A DNA stretch of 64,000 nt from Apostichopus japonicus (Eukaryota > Echinodermata > Holothuroidea > Aspidochirotida > Stichopodidae): the NCBI RefSeq assembly GCF_037975245.1, contig NC_092564.1, forward strand, positions 8,405,984-8,469,983. Reading direction: 5' to 3'. The position numbers and the translations under genes were made by a program. Positions 25,255-38,300 of this stretch are shown here, in pieces (the first letter of the stretch is position 1; every line of letters begins with the position of its first letter). Under the pieces are notes generated by a model. It was given only the letters and a program-made list of their open reading frames with translations, was not told the origin of the DNA and made no database searches.

Positions 25255-25812
25255 CATGGGCGCAGATCCTGGTGAGGACAGCGGGACGCGTCCCCACCAA
25301 CTTTTTCAGTAGTGGGGACATGATATACCGTGTCCCCACCAATTTGTCTTGACCAATAGCTGCATTTCAAGTTCCCTGTATTGAACTTTGGCGCAGTTTG
25401 ATCCAGCATTGTGCAAATGACATGCATCAGTTCTCATTTTATTGTATTTTATCCACACTTGTTAAATATAGGACGGAAATCGCATTTGCGGCAGTCTATA
25501 TTTGTTTTCTGGGAGAGGACCCCAGACCCATCGTACATACAAAAGTCTACTTGGATTATTTGTCCCCTGATTTTCTTTCTGCAGACGCCCATGTATTTCT
25601 CCAAACTAAATTTCTAAGCCATGAGATCTAAAACTTAAGGAGGTTTAGGAGCATCATTAGGTCTGGGAAGTGTTATTTCCAGCGATCTGGGAGGTATATT
25701 TGCCCAAAAAAGATCGTACGCTACGCGCGAACCCATGGTCCCGCTCCGCTTAGATAGTGTCATAGATCAGACACGCGTCCCCACCATTATCCAAGACTGA
25801 TCTGCGCCCATG
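25255..25812. mobile_element. hAT-like MITE, copy 2 (innermost)
   Basis: It starts CATGGGCGCAGATCCTGG and ends GATCTGCGCCCATG. Flanks are ctccaaac (25247-25254) and ctcaaaac (25813-25820), an 8-bp duplication with one mismatch. In copy 1 of the host repeat this site is unoccupied: cctccaaactgtagg runs straight on. Relative to the sibling it carries about 95 bp more between taagcc and ttagatagt, so the sibling has an internal deletion there. Confidence 0.75.
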
Positions 25813-28168
25813 CTCAAAACTGTCGATGTGTGTAGTGTTCGGTTTCGGAAATATCTGGTATATTTTTATTTCCTTCAACGAAATTTTTTAGTAGCCGTCT
25901 GAATTTTCGAAAATTCCCTAACCAACATTCTTCATCATACTTCATCATACTCGTGCAATTTTGACTAGGGTTTGAAGGAGGTTTTTCTATATCGGTTGTC
26001 CATAGATGATATTTTGTGCAACATTATGGGTATGTTTTGAAATGAATTTATTCACGAGAATTGTGAATTTTCAAATTCTGAACAGTGGGGCTGACGGATA
26101 TTGTGGGCCGCGATGGAGAATCACCTACAAAAGCAATGATCCACAGGATATGTGATGAAGTCGAACATGATGTGTGACTGGTGACAATCTTCTAAAAGGT
26201 TATAGATGAGAAAAGAAGTATTTGGAAAAAACTTGGTTCTCATGCAAAAGTGTACATATGGTTGGTCAGTTTCAAGCCCGAGAAGTGCCATTTCCGGTGA
26301 TCTGGGGGTACCAAGACCAGAAATTTTCTTGTACGCTGCGCGCCAACCAATGGTGGCGCTCCGCTTAGATAGTAATACGCGCCCCCTGGTTAGAAAATCC
26401 TGCATACGCCCCTGGTTAAATGCAGCTTTTCAAGGCCTGGGCAGTGTCATTCACTGCAATCTGGGAGGCAATATTTGCCAAAAAATTCTTGTGCACTTCG
26501 CGCCAACTTATGGTGGCGCTCCACTTAGATAGTGAGCCAGCAGTTATGACTTTTTATTTCATCAATGGCCTGCAACCCCCCCACTTCTGACAAGAAATCT
26601 CCGCCACTGGATATCGCTAGTAATTTCAAAAGAGAAAATACTAAGATGCAACTTACAGGGCCAGAGAAGTGCCATTTCCAGTGATCTGGGCGGCATTTTC
26701 AGCCAAAATTTTCTTGTAGTCTTCGCGCCAATCATGGTGGCGCTACGCTTAGATAGTTTGCAATGTCGTACCAACGGCTCTGGTAGTTTGCCTACATTTT
26801 CGCCCCTCCCTTGGCAAATCCCTGGTTACGCGCCTCATGTGATTGATGTATCCCCTTGTTTCGGTCTTTGGGGAAGGAGGAGGGGGAGGAGGGTGGTCTG
26901 GGAAGGAGGTGAATGGGTTCATGGGTAGAATTTGGAGTGCACTACAGTGATGTTCACAGGGATCCCATCCCATCCATTAGTTAATATAAGGCATCCGTGT
27001 CTTCTCATCTATCAGCCTTGAGACGAATTGATGAAAAGTGGTCAGGGCTCAGGGATAGGATTTGAGGATTGCTCTTTCATCTCTCTATAAAAGCCTCTCC
27101 TTTTCCCTGCGTTAGTCGTTAAGGAAATGTGTCTCCTCTTGTGACAGTCTCTCAGTGTATGGGGAAGGAATTGTAGGTATTCATGGGGGGGGGGGAGATT
27201 CTAAGGGAGATGTAGGCGTTCATGTGTAGAACAATTTTGCTCTTTCATGTTCAAACACAACATTCTCCTCATCCTTAAGCAAGACATAGGTATGATAAAG
27301 TAATGGGCATCACCTCATCTGTCAGTCAGGGGATGAGGGGGGGGGGAATGAGGATGAGGGTTAAGAGTTGGATTTTCTCTTTTATAAGTATTAAAGCATC
27401 TCACTTTCCCTCCCTTAGTCATTTATGAATGGGTGTCTCCTCTTCTGTCAGCTTTCAGAGGGTTGGGGAAGCAGGTGTAGGGGTTCATGGGGGTGGAGGG
27501 GGGGGTGGGAAGTTGGAGATGGAGTTTGCTCTTTTATGTTTCAAAACTACTTATTTCACCTCCCTTAGTCACAAAGTACTATCTCCTCTTCTGTTAAGTC
27601 TTAAGAGGGGGTCGAGTGGGGAGGTTGGGGAGGGGGGGGGGGTAAGGGCAAGTTGAATTCTTCTCTTTCACCCAGTTTCAAAACATCTTTATTTTTGCTT
27701 CTCTTAATCATTAGGCAATTGATATCCATCTTCTGCCAGTCTTCCCTGGGTTGGTTGGAGAAGGAGGCTTGGAGGTTCATGCCTTGGATTTGGATTCTGC
27801 TATTTCATCTGTTCAAAATGAACTTGCATACTTTTCCACAAGTTCACAGGAGTGATGTTGACAGAGAACAGACACCTGTCCACACTTATTAATTGGTTGG
27901 TACTTCTGTTTTCTTTTAATCTGACAATCTTCAGAAATAGTGCGTTCAAAATCTTTATACCAGACTTATAATTTCCAGTTGAAATTTCATAGAGTGCAGG
28001 AACCTTTTTTTCTTTTTTTTCCCCCTTTATTGAACTCTTCTGGGTACTTTACCAATTGTTAGCAAACTTTGTTTCTGTTCAAGTGTGCAATTTGTAATGC
28101 TTTGCTCTCTCTACAGGAGAGTTTAGCCCCTTCACTTTCTTCAAACTATCTGGCAAACCTAAATTATA

Positions 28169-28233
28169 GCACTAGAGTGTGGGAGCACTACAGTGTGGGC
28201 CCTAGAGTGTGGGAGCACTAGAGTGTGGGACCG
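28169..28233. repeat. Short tandem repeat, about 16-bp unit, four copies
   Basis: The unit cactagagtgtgggag appears four times with one or two changes (for example cactacagtgtgggc). It lies in the 3' flank of gene U, about 1 kb beyond the stop codon. Confidence 0.75.
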
Positions 28234-28975
28234 ATAAAGTTGACATAGAATGGGGCAGGGAAGGGGCCATTTTATGCGGCTGAGGAAAGAGGAACATATC
28301 TAGATTGCTTTGATGTTAAACTTTTAAGAATTTGACAAATTAGAGAATTTGACAAAAAGACCGAAAGAGAGAGAGAGAAAAAGAAAAGAGGCTGGGCAAG
28401 ATAATTCCCGTAGCATAGCTGTTTATTACATGACAAACAATGATAAAAAAGAGAAAAAAAACGATCTGTTTAGAAAAAATAGTTTCTCTTTTTTTTTTAT
28501 TACAAATTACCATAGCACTGGTTTTCCCTTCTGTGAATAAGATAAATTCCTTCCTGGTAGGAATGGGTGGAATGCTAAAAAAATCTTTGAATAAATGGTA
28601 AAAGTCACCATTAGCCAAAGAATGTCCACAAATTGATTGATTGGATCCACAAAAATATGAAAACAAAAGATTTCTATGAAGGCACAAGTGATGTTAAAAC
28701 TCCACAATGTTACTTCTGAAAATAAGATATTTATTGATCAAAAGTGGCAAGGACTGGCATTTTGTGCGGGCCGTATGTGTAAGCATTGATACCACAGATA
28801 AGGCACGTCTCAAAAGTAATAAGAATAAAAAAAAATAATAATAATAACAACAGAATTTTAAATTCTTTTATTTCAATGATTTTTACATAAAAAAAAAAGA
28901 GAGAGAAGGTTGAGCATTTCCTAATTTGAAAACCAAGTACATTTTAAGATTTTTTTTTTTCCATTTTTAACATTT

Positions 28976-28981
28976 TTTATT
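28976..28981 (-). promoter_or_regulatory. Candidate polyadenylation signal of gene U
   Basis: This is the first canonical AATAAA (tttatt on the plus strand) after the stop codon, about 260 nt downstream of it. Another at 28867-28872 is equally canonical. Confidence 0.4.
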
Positions 28982-29237
28982 GGTAAAAAAAAGGAATAAA
29001 AAAAAAATTCCCTAATTTTCTTGCAGCAGCTCCTCAGCCCATCTTCGGAAGAAAAAAATGAAAAAAAAAAAATGAAAAAAAAATACCCCACCTCCTGAGA
29101 AAATTTGTAGTAACTTCGTAATTGAAGGTTTTTCTGCGAGGATTGCAAAGGCTACGGGAATAGGAAAAATCGTTCATGAGAAACTGTGTGACAGCAGGTG
29201 AGGAGCCTTTGCAAGTACTAATGAAAAAATATTAGCC

Positions 29238-29384
29238 TCATGCGAAGCATACTTTGCCCATATCCAACCCAAATTCTTGGTTATCTGCACCTAGATCACC
29301 AACTGAGAAGTCCTCAAATGGTAAGTTGTCAGTTATATCTGTCTCGTAATCCAATACGACCCTACCCCATGAGTCACTCTGGCT
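29238..29384 (-). CDS. Gene U last exon: end of fibrillar C-propeptide and stop
   Basis: This 147-nt exon includes the TGA at 29238-29240. It encodes [15 protein letters not shown] at the start and ends [14 protein letters not shown], the hallmark ending of COLFI domains (compare DQEFG..VGPVCF in vertebrate chains). It carries the last conserved cysteine. The acceptor is CCTACAG, phase 0. Confidence 0.97.
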   Translation of the reverse strand, partial: SQSDSWGRVVLDYETDITDNLPFEDFSVGDLGADNQEFGLDMGKVCFA

Positions 29385-32300
29385 CTGTAGGTGGAGAATA
29401 AAATAAAAAAAAGGTCATAGTCAATTGATGATAGGAAAATTTGTGACTTTTGCTATTTTTTTATTTTGTTCATCTTCTTGTTCATCCACCCTACTGCAGG
29501 AATGCAAATATCAGGTTTGTGATATTATCATCTACTCTAGGAATGGAATAATTAATGGTTGTGATGTCACCTACACTTTATTAGAAATAACCATTTTTTT
29601 TCCACCCCATGCTCTTAACTTTGATGTGCTCAAGTCAAAATTGCCCATTTATTAAATGTTTAGACATATTCTCTATCTAGGTTCGGACATAACCTTTATC
29701 GATCATTGCACAATAACATGCATCATAACAAGAATTCATTAACGACTCATCCAACACACAACCTATAGAGGATTAATTATGCATAGCTTTTATGACTATG
29801 GAGTACACAAACGGATATGATACTTGGCCCAAAAACATGGAGCTCTACCTTAAATGTGGTAAAGAAATAAATAAAATAAATAATAAATCATAAATAATAA
29901 ATATACTTGGGATGGAAGGGAGATTTACCTGGCAGGTATTTTCAAGGATTTGATAATCCCTCATGACATCTTCTCTGCTGTTCAGGAATTCTAGGTTAGC
30001 AGCTACATTTCGGCAATAGAATGTCACAGACTGCTTGGCGCTTATTGAGAGCAAACGAAGGAAGACCAGTTGAGATTTCTCAGCATATGTGAATTTCTCT
30101 CCTCCTCTCATAGAGCTGTAATAAATCCTCTTGGGTTTGCCTGTGTACCAGGTGGCATTTGTAACCTGATAATAGTAGTCAAATTGAAATTGAAATGATC
30201 AAATTCATTTGATATTTACGAGCTCTGTTCCATGCTATATATATATATATATGCAAGGTTTGATTTAGGAATAATGAATGATAAATAAGAAATTTTAGGT
30301 GTAAAGAGTGATGATGGATTGATGATGGTAAAAGCAAAATTAATTTTACTATAATGAAAAAAAAAACCCCAAAAAAACCCATTCACAATCTACAGATGTA
30401 TGAATTTCCCATACACAATTAATTTTACAAAATTACATGAATTAATCTTTGTGAACTTACAAGGTGTGTTTCTGGAGTCAAGCATGTTGCCTTGTTAGTC
30501 TTGTCACAGAAAGCCTGGAAAGCATCGTCGGTGCAACCGAGATTAGGATCAACCCAGTAAATTCCTGCGAGAAAAAAATAAAAAATAATAAAACTAAAAC
30601 TTAGAACAAAAAAGAATGGTTTTTGCATCATTGTGTACTCTCAACTGTTTAAAATTAAGACTAAGTCAAACAAAACTATAACCAACCAACACCCCCCTCT
30701 CCGTGTACTTTTTGCTCTTTTGCTTTAACGTAGCACACACAGAGTACAGCAGTCCACATGATTGGTCTCCAATTCCAATCATCCTTCAATCAAAGAATTG
30801 GAGTAAAAGTACTGGATATAAAAGCCCTCTTGTAACCCGGCCAGGAAAGAGAGAAGACTTGGAAGGGGCGAAAGAGGTGAAGACTTTGTGGAGAGAGAGG
30901 GAGGGAAGGGGGGGGGGCATAAAGGGGTATAATTTGTGCTAACCTGATTCTTTGTCTGGGTGATCAAGGAAAAGGTTTCTGCAAGAGCGTGTGGCATGGA
31001 GTTTGCTATCACCAGATGGTTGCTTCAGGGCCTTGAAACGGTTGTTGATGTCCTTCAGGGTAGCCAGGATTTCTGGTTCTTTGTTCTTGGCATCAACATT
31101 TGCATCATCTCCGTACTGTCGAATGAATAATCATACAACGTGTTAATTAGTTATGTCACGGATTTAGATTGCTCTACCATAAGAAACTATCTTGTCTCTC
31201 CATTCATCAAAACATAAAGAGAATTTTGGTTTCTAACTCTAAAATCCCTCCGTCCCTCCCTCTTGCATCTTTACAACAACAAAATTGTCTACCTTCTTTA
31301 AAATATCTTTTTTTTTACCAGTGCTCGACATTTGTGGGTTTGATTTTATTTACCTACCCAATGTTACATGAGCTACTTTTTCATATTTAAGTCAACAGAG
31401 ATGCTTTACTTCTTATCACCATAATCATAAGTTCCTTTACAAAATGGTTCCATTTACATTCTGAGATAAAACTTCCATAGAATGGGCATTGATTTCTAAA
31501 CACCTTAGAGGAAAACGGTTGAGGAAACCTGAAATAAAAACATTCCAAATATCATAGAAGATAAACTTACATAGTATGGGCTTGGCCCCTTATCTTGTCC
31601 ACTGACAACTTGATTTGGGTATTGTGAGTAGGTGAATCCTTGCTGTAATGAGGCAAACAGGAGAAAAAGAAATTAATTTCATGCAAATCAACAGAATAAA
31701 GTGATGCACCAAACTGTGGCTCTTGTTGTTAAGTTACAATTTTTTACACTAACTTCTTCTTCTTTTTTAATCTCTTTTAAACACATATTCCAATGAATAA
31801 ATATTTCAAATAGTTATATATCTTTATCACAACTTTCAGACACAAATAATCAACTTATTTTTACTCTCGTTATGTGACAACAATATCAACTTACCACTGT
31901 TCCTGGTGGACCCTATTGAGGGAAGAAAACAAAAGAAGACATTGTTAGGATGTTAAAAGTAATACTGTTAATAAACAATTAAACACAAACAAAAGACATA
32001 CCCATATTTAGCCAGCTTTCAAACAGGCGTAATAAAACAGAAATTTAACGTCGTATCATAGAATGTAAGGATTCATTGGTATTAAATGATGTAATCATAT
32101 TTTTTCTAGTATTTTACACTATTGCACTTTTATCACATCATCCAAGATATTGTTGTGAACTGTAAGCTTAAATTTTTTGGGGACAAGTCTCTTTAGATAT
32201 TAGATATGCAACATTAAATGGCTGAACACATGCAGATGGATATTAGGTTAGGAAGTCTGTATGATTGGAGCCTTGCCAAATACCCATCTAAAATGGCTTC

Positions 32301-35300
32301 AGCAACTCAACCACAAAAAAAAACAAAGAGTTGAGAAAGAACAAGAAAGGAACTTATTTATGCATAAGCTTGCCAAATATTGAAAAGTGAATACTCACAG
32401 GTGGACCTGGTGGTCCTGGTGGACCTTGAGAACCCTGTCGTCCTTCTGATCCTGGTGGACCACGTGGACCCTGAATGAAGCAAAAGGAAGGAATGTATTA
32501 GAAAACATCCTTACAAGAAAGACTTAATGTTCAATCAAATATAATAGAACTACTTGAACAAAATTTTAATTTCATGGGTACGACTTGCATAAATATCAAC
32601 AATTTTGCTAAATACTCTTTAAGGATATCACATTTTGAAAAAAAACCTACAATTTAAATTTATCTGGACTCTCAAAGACGATGAGTGACGAAACATCTCA
32701 ACATGATTTTCCAGATATAATTATAAGGAATGAATTGTCAAAAGTACCAGCTAACTTAGTATTCCTGTAAGTCACCATTTCTGCATTTGAAGCAACCTCG
32801 TCTTGCGACTAAAACACATTAAGTTATTATAGCAATATGTTTAGATGATTATCTTTCCACCTTTTCTTAGTCTTTTCTAAAAGTTAAATCACTGTGTCTT
32901 TTTTCAGTACATAGAGTGAGCAGCATCTGTTCATTGTTTGTAAAAGGATAGTTTTTACAAGAAAATACTGTTAAGCTTATAAGAGTGAACCGTACCTCTG
33001 GGCCATCGAAACCACGGGGGCCAGTAGCACCATCCATACCTGCAGCACCACGGTTACCTGGTGATCCCTGGAAGGCAAGAGGAGGGAATAATGAAGGGGA
33101 TTATAGAAATTTCAAAAACAAATCAGCATGTCACATCACACAATGTAAACTTATGCCAACTTCCAAGAAATCTTTCCATTACAGGTTGAACATTTATGAC
33201 ATTCAGTTCGGAAACATTTTAGTGTCCAATTTGAATGTTTCACCTTTCTCAGAGTAAACCTATTTCTTTCACATATTTTCAACATTTACTAGAAACAATG
33301 GAAATTGAAATAGGATCATATGACGATACTATGGATCCCTTCTCACTTTTGATTAGACCGGTTCTCCTTTCGTATGTACAACCCACCCCCCACCCCACCC
33401 CTACCCCACCCACACTCCCTAACCAGGGAGAAAAAGAAGCCCCTTCTATCTCCTGCATGTGGAAAGCAGACTTTTCCTGCTAAAAAGCAATCAAACCAAT
33501 TCAGGCAATACACACCATCTCTAGCTTGCAGAAGGTTCAATACATTAACAGATAAATCACATGTACTTACTCTCTCGCCAGCTGTTCCTGGGGGTCCTGG
33601 GACACCAGTGTCACCTGGAGAACCCTACACAGAAAACACAAAAAAAAAGCTTGAAGATTGATCAAATACAATATCAAATAACTGCATATATTTGTCTGAA
33701 AATCAATTTCTATACTGCAGAAGAGAAGAAATTTACTAAACCTGTAGAAAATAAATTATAAATCAAAATAAACAACCACTGTTCAGATAACCCTAGTTTG
33801 ATGAAGAATTTCTTAGTACCATGATATGATTAAAAAGAAGTAAGTTATGATCAAGATTTTTCTTCAAGCTTCAAGTTTACAACAATCGAGAATGTCTCTT
33901 CTTTTTGTACAGCAGGTCAAGATTTGTACTTGTTGAGTGACTCCTAGTTTTATGAAAATATTTCATTTTTAGACTCCTATGTGCTTGGCAGCCCAAACCT
34001 TTATCCTGTGCCTGCAACTGGTAATAGTCGCCTGACAAAAAGCAACTAGTGTCACTTCTCATGCCTATTCATAAAGTAATCGTTCTAGGCTACTAAGTTG
34101 TCATAGCACATTGCCTATTCATGAAGAAATTGTTCCAGGCTATTGAGGTATCACCTCTCATTGATAATTGTTCTAGTCTTCTTAAGGTGTCGCATTACAT
34201 GAAGTAATTGTTTTAGGCTATCAAGGTATCGCTGCTCATCCATATTCATGATGTAATTGTTCCAGGCTATTAAGGAAAAAGATAATAAACCAAGTTACTT
34301 ACAACAGGTCCTGTCAAACCTTGGAGACCAGTGGGTCCTTGATGACCTTTAGCACCCTATGAAAGAAAACCAAAGTGAAAAATGAAAATATTACTCTGAT
34401 GATGTGATTTGATTTATGTATTTAATACAACATGAATTTTGTTTGTTATTTCAGTATAATTGCAAAACTTTGTTAATCACACATTCTTCAACCTATCTGA
34501 ACGGGCAAGTCTTAGCATCGACGATACTTCTTTATGAAGAGACTATACCACAATGACAAACCATTTTTTCTCCCCTTTAAGTCATTTTTTTCACATGGCA
34601 ACTAAATATTAAATTGTGGTTTCATAAAATTATCATGTGTATTCTTTTCAATGGCACTAGAATGGCTGTTGAGACTATATGACACTCACCTGTGGGCCAG
34701 ATGGACCACGTTCACCAGTTGCACCAGCAGGTCCAGTTGGGCCCTGAGAGAGAAGAAATAGGTTATCATAATTAATTTTTTTTATACAATATTTCTTTAT
34801 ATCAATTATTTATTTTAATTTGTTATTCCAGCACACACTTGCTGTAGGGTGAGTTTAAGGCTTTGTGTATGCAGTAATCAACAAATCAATTAAGCAAATT
34901 AACATAGCACCTAAATATCCAAAGCCAAGCTATATATGTTCAGCGGGGCTTACGAGACAAGTAAATGCTTTTGAGAACAGAAAATCTGAAGTTTCCTTTT
35001 CAAAGTATTGACATTTGGAGCTGTTTTAAAGTCAGTGGGAAGTATATTACTAAGAGAAAATTAATGCTAAAGAGAGCTGAATCAAAAATATAAATCATTC
35101 TTCATACTATTACTGTCTAAATCTGAGCAACACTAAGTAAACTTCACACACAATGACAGTTGTTTTTTAGTACTAACTGAGGCCAGTGTAAATGATGAAC
35201 AGAGAGAAATTGCTTTTAATCATGTTTAACATAAGCTGATAAAAGCTGTCGACTTACAGTTGGTCCAGCAGGTCCACGTTGTCCAGCAGGTCCTTGGGGT

Positions 35301-38300
35301 CCAGTGGCGCCTGGGGCACCAGCTTCACCACGCTCTCCTGGGGCACCATTTTGTCCAGCAGCCCCCTGTCATAAAAGATGTCAAAGAAACTTGCAGGCAG
35401 GTGATGGACACAATGTAAATCAAACTGGAAATGACTTTTGCAAGCATACTTTGTGAGAAAAAAAATATATATATCGACTTGAAACTTTTTCATAAAAGGT
35501 TTGTGTACATCTTTTCATTTAATAGGTAGAGATTTTTATATCTTTAGGTGGGAATTAAATCTTGACTTCTTTAGGGTAGACAGTGATCACAAACCTGAGG
35601 TCCTGGGCCACCTTGAGATCCTGGGTTACCGGTTGCACCAGTGTCTCCCTTCTCACCACGTTGTCCGGCTGGGCCTTGGGCACCATCACGACCATCTTCA
35701 CCCTGAAGATCATAAAATTAAGCAACTTTAATAATAAAGATTATACCAAATAATATTCTCTTCTCTTCAGCAAAAAAATCGTCAGAGAAAGGTTCAGTAT
35801 ATGGAATGAAACCCATTCAGATCATAACTGAAATCTGCTTCCATTTCTTCAAACAGTGTCAACGCATAAATATTTTAACAAATGAATAATTGCTTTTGAC
35901 TCTGTCTTTAATTCTACTATATAAACTCTTTTGGAAACTTTTAGTGGGGTAACTTTCCTTACATATTAATTACTTTACAGAGTTTTTGCTTAGCTTCATT
36001 GCTTCACACATGTATTGACTCTCTACAACCTAATTTTGACTGTGAAAATCTCTTTTGGACACAACTTCCTTTTATATATTCAAGACTTAATGCAGGTCCT
36101 ACAGATTTTCCAGTTATGGAGACTTTGTATTTTCTGAGCATCAAATAGTCTTTGCTTCAAAGGATTCAGGAAAATTGTGTGGCAACAATGTAAATATTTC
36201 TGTAAATTAGTGCAGCCCAAAATTCTTGAGTTGAATAAAAAGGAAGCCAAAAAAAGCGAGAAGTGTTAGCTCAGTGGTTAACACCAATGCCTTTCAATCG
36301 TAAGGTCCCCGTTTCGAGTCACTCCAAGATTAATGTATGTCGTCCAGTTACAGAGTTGTTGAAAATTAACAATAACTAATCATTGACGTTAAATATGAAT
36401 GTAAGAGACTGACTTTGGCCAGCTTGCGGCTTTGATAAGCCAATGAGACTTCTTTGTGAGTTCCTGCTTGCAGGATGATCTAATATACATACAATACATA
36501 CAAACAAATGATTTTACTCACATCTTGTCCATTGGCACCAGCTGCACCAGCAGGTCCTGGAGCACCAATAGCACCAGGAGAACCACGGTTACCTTGAGAT
36601 CCTGGGGAACCAGTTGCACCTTGTTCACCCTGTGAATGTTTAAGAATGCCATGGCATTGTAATCCAATTAAGGCAACAGAAGTTCACTTAAACATGTTAA
36701 CGATGTTTCACTATTAAACACACGCAACTAACAGGAACTGGGTGACAGAGTAATTGGAATTAAATTACTACTAGCTTGTATTTGGAATGGAATGTAACCT
36801 TCCTGGAAATTAGAGCCTCGTTAATTATTTTCTCTTCTTGACTTTACTGTTATGGCCATTTGCTGACAAATATATACGATTCACACTCTAAGTTTTTTTT
36901 TCATGGAATCAAGACTGTGGTATAAATCTTTGATACATATGCTCTCCTTAGGGACACATTTTTTGATTAATTATTGACTAATATTGATATTTTTGCAACT
37001 ATCATTATTCTTGAGTGATGATACAACTAAAATATCACCAGAAAGCGTAGATTGAATATCATTGTCAAGAATGAAATGTTATACTTACAGGACCGCCTGG
37101 TGCTCCTGGGGGTCCACGTGGGCCCATGCTACCGGCAATACCCTACAAATATGAAATGTTAAAAAATTAGATTAGAGAAGGGTTCTCAACTGAAGCTCTA
37201 TCTGACAAACCTCTCACAGCAACAACAAAAAAACAACAATAACAGCAGTAGCAAAGTGAATAAATATAACCTGAAACAAGTTACAAACAAAAAAACTGAC
37301 TGGGAAAATATAATAAACTATAGAATACAAAACTGGATCATGCTCACATGCTCTCAGGGAATCCTGAGCATTGTCACTATGACTGGCAGTATCGGCAAAG
37401 AATAGGCCAGATAGGGATAGCCAAGAAAAATAAGGGGTGGATAGCTCAGATGGGAGAATCCTGGGTTTGTAATCCAAGAGGTTCGAACTGGATTAAATCC
37501 TGTTCTATTCAGATAAATGGCTTTGCTCTTTTCCATTAAATAAAACTTTAGCGGCTGCTTAATCGATCAGATGAGCTACAACATTGAATAATCAGAGATA
37601 ACTTCGGATTAATCTATAGCGGAATTCTTGAAACCGAGATCGTTTTAAAACGTTTTGTGAGCCATCTTTAAGATCTTAAAGAGGATTCATGCTTCACATT
37701 TCTAATTGTAACACATCTGCATTAAATACGGAGTGCCCTCCTTCCGATATCAAATTCTATCCGGAACAACCAAAACTGTGAAAAAATTCAAACTTACGAG
37801 AGGTCCAGAGGCTCCTGGTGGGCCTGGAGGTCCAGCGGGTCCAGCAGATCCCTGAAAGAATGCAACAAATTGACATGGATTAACTTAAGCCTCCGTGGTG
37901 AAAAAAAAAAAAAATCGCATTTATATCATAATAACTTTTTCCTTTCTGACATACTATTAAGAATAAAGATTCATTTAGCAATATATATCCCTCAAGATCA
38001 ATCAAAATGACAATATCTTATGTCATGCATGCTCCAGGACGATAAGTTTTTTGCAAGACATTTGTTGGAAACAAGTGCACACGTATGATTCCGCTCACTT
38101 TCTCTGTTTATCGAAGAAAAGCATTTAAAAAAAGAAGAGTAGTGTATTATTTAGCCACTTACAATATCACCGTCGCTTCCACGGTCTCCCTTTTCACCAC
38201 TAGCACCTGGTGCTCCGACTGGTCCTTGGTCTCCATCGCGTCCAGCTACACCGGGATCGCCACGCTCACCCTGAGGGGAATTAAAAATAGATCGACGTTA

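Larger units (their letters stand above)
24685..26609. mobile_element. Middle hAT-like TIR element, perfect 8-bp target duplication
   Basis: The ends are CAGTGGCGGAGA on the left and its inverse tctccgccactg on the right. They are bounded by perfect gatatcgc duplications at 24677-24684 and 26610-26617. Both subterminal regions are G-rich when read inward. Its interior includes the second copy of the dispersed repeat (25064-26290) and the MITE at 25255-25812. No transposase frame is visible, so it is non-autonomous. CAGTGGCG-type ends with an 8-bp duplication are typical of hAT. Confidence 0.8.
24584..26836. mobile_element. Outer hAT-like TIR element (carries nested insertions)
   Basis: The left end CAGGCGCGTAGCCAAGGGGG and the right end, read inward on the opposite strand as GAGGCGCGTAACCAGGGATT, are inverted repeats that also share a CCAAGGG..GGGGCGAA block. 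Flanks are gtgtgatt (24576-24583) and atgtgatt (26837-26844), an 8-bp duplication with one mismatch. Without its internal insertion the element would be only about 0.3 kb. It lies inside the tandem array, and its removal restores the array. Confidence 0.65.
24300..27850. repeat. Degenerate tandem array of roughly 130-bp units, split by nested transposons
   Basis: Units seen at 24320-24576 and again at 26845-27850 share blocks like ttagtcattaagcaatgg, ctcctcttctgtcagtcttc, gggttggggaaggaggtg, ggggttcatggg and gctctttcat followed by ttcaaaaca. Spacing is roughly 110-160 bp because of internal poly-G length change and indels. The two parts become one continuous array if the element at 24584-26836 is removed. 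No coding function is suggested. Confidence 0.7.
27851..29237 (-). other. 3' flank and probable 3' UTR of gene U
   Basis: There is no coding signal past the stop of gene U. The stretch is rich in A and T homopolymers. Minus-strand AATAAA hexamers occur at 28976-28981, 28867-28872 and again further on, so the transcript end cannot be fixed from sequence. Confidence 0.6.

Noticed and set aside
30703-30942. Plus-strand open frame in a C-propeptide intron
   Set aside because: Runs through a purine-rich and poly-G intron stretch into a minus-strand acceptor region; no support.
37436-37491. Functional tRNA-Thr
   Set aside because: Boxes are present but the acceptor stem does not pair and the anticodon stem has mismatches; treated as SINE or pseudogene.
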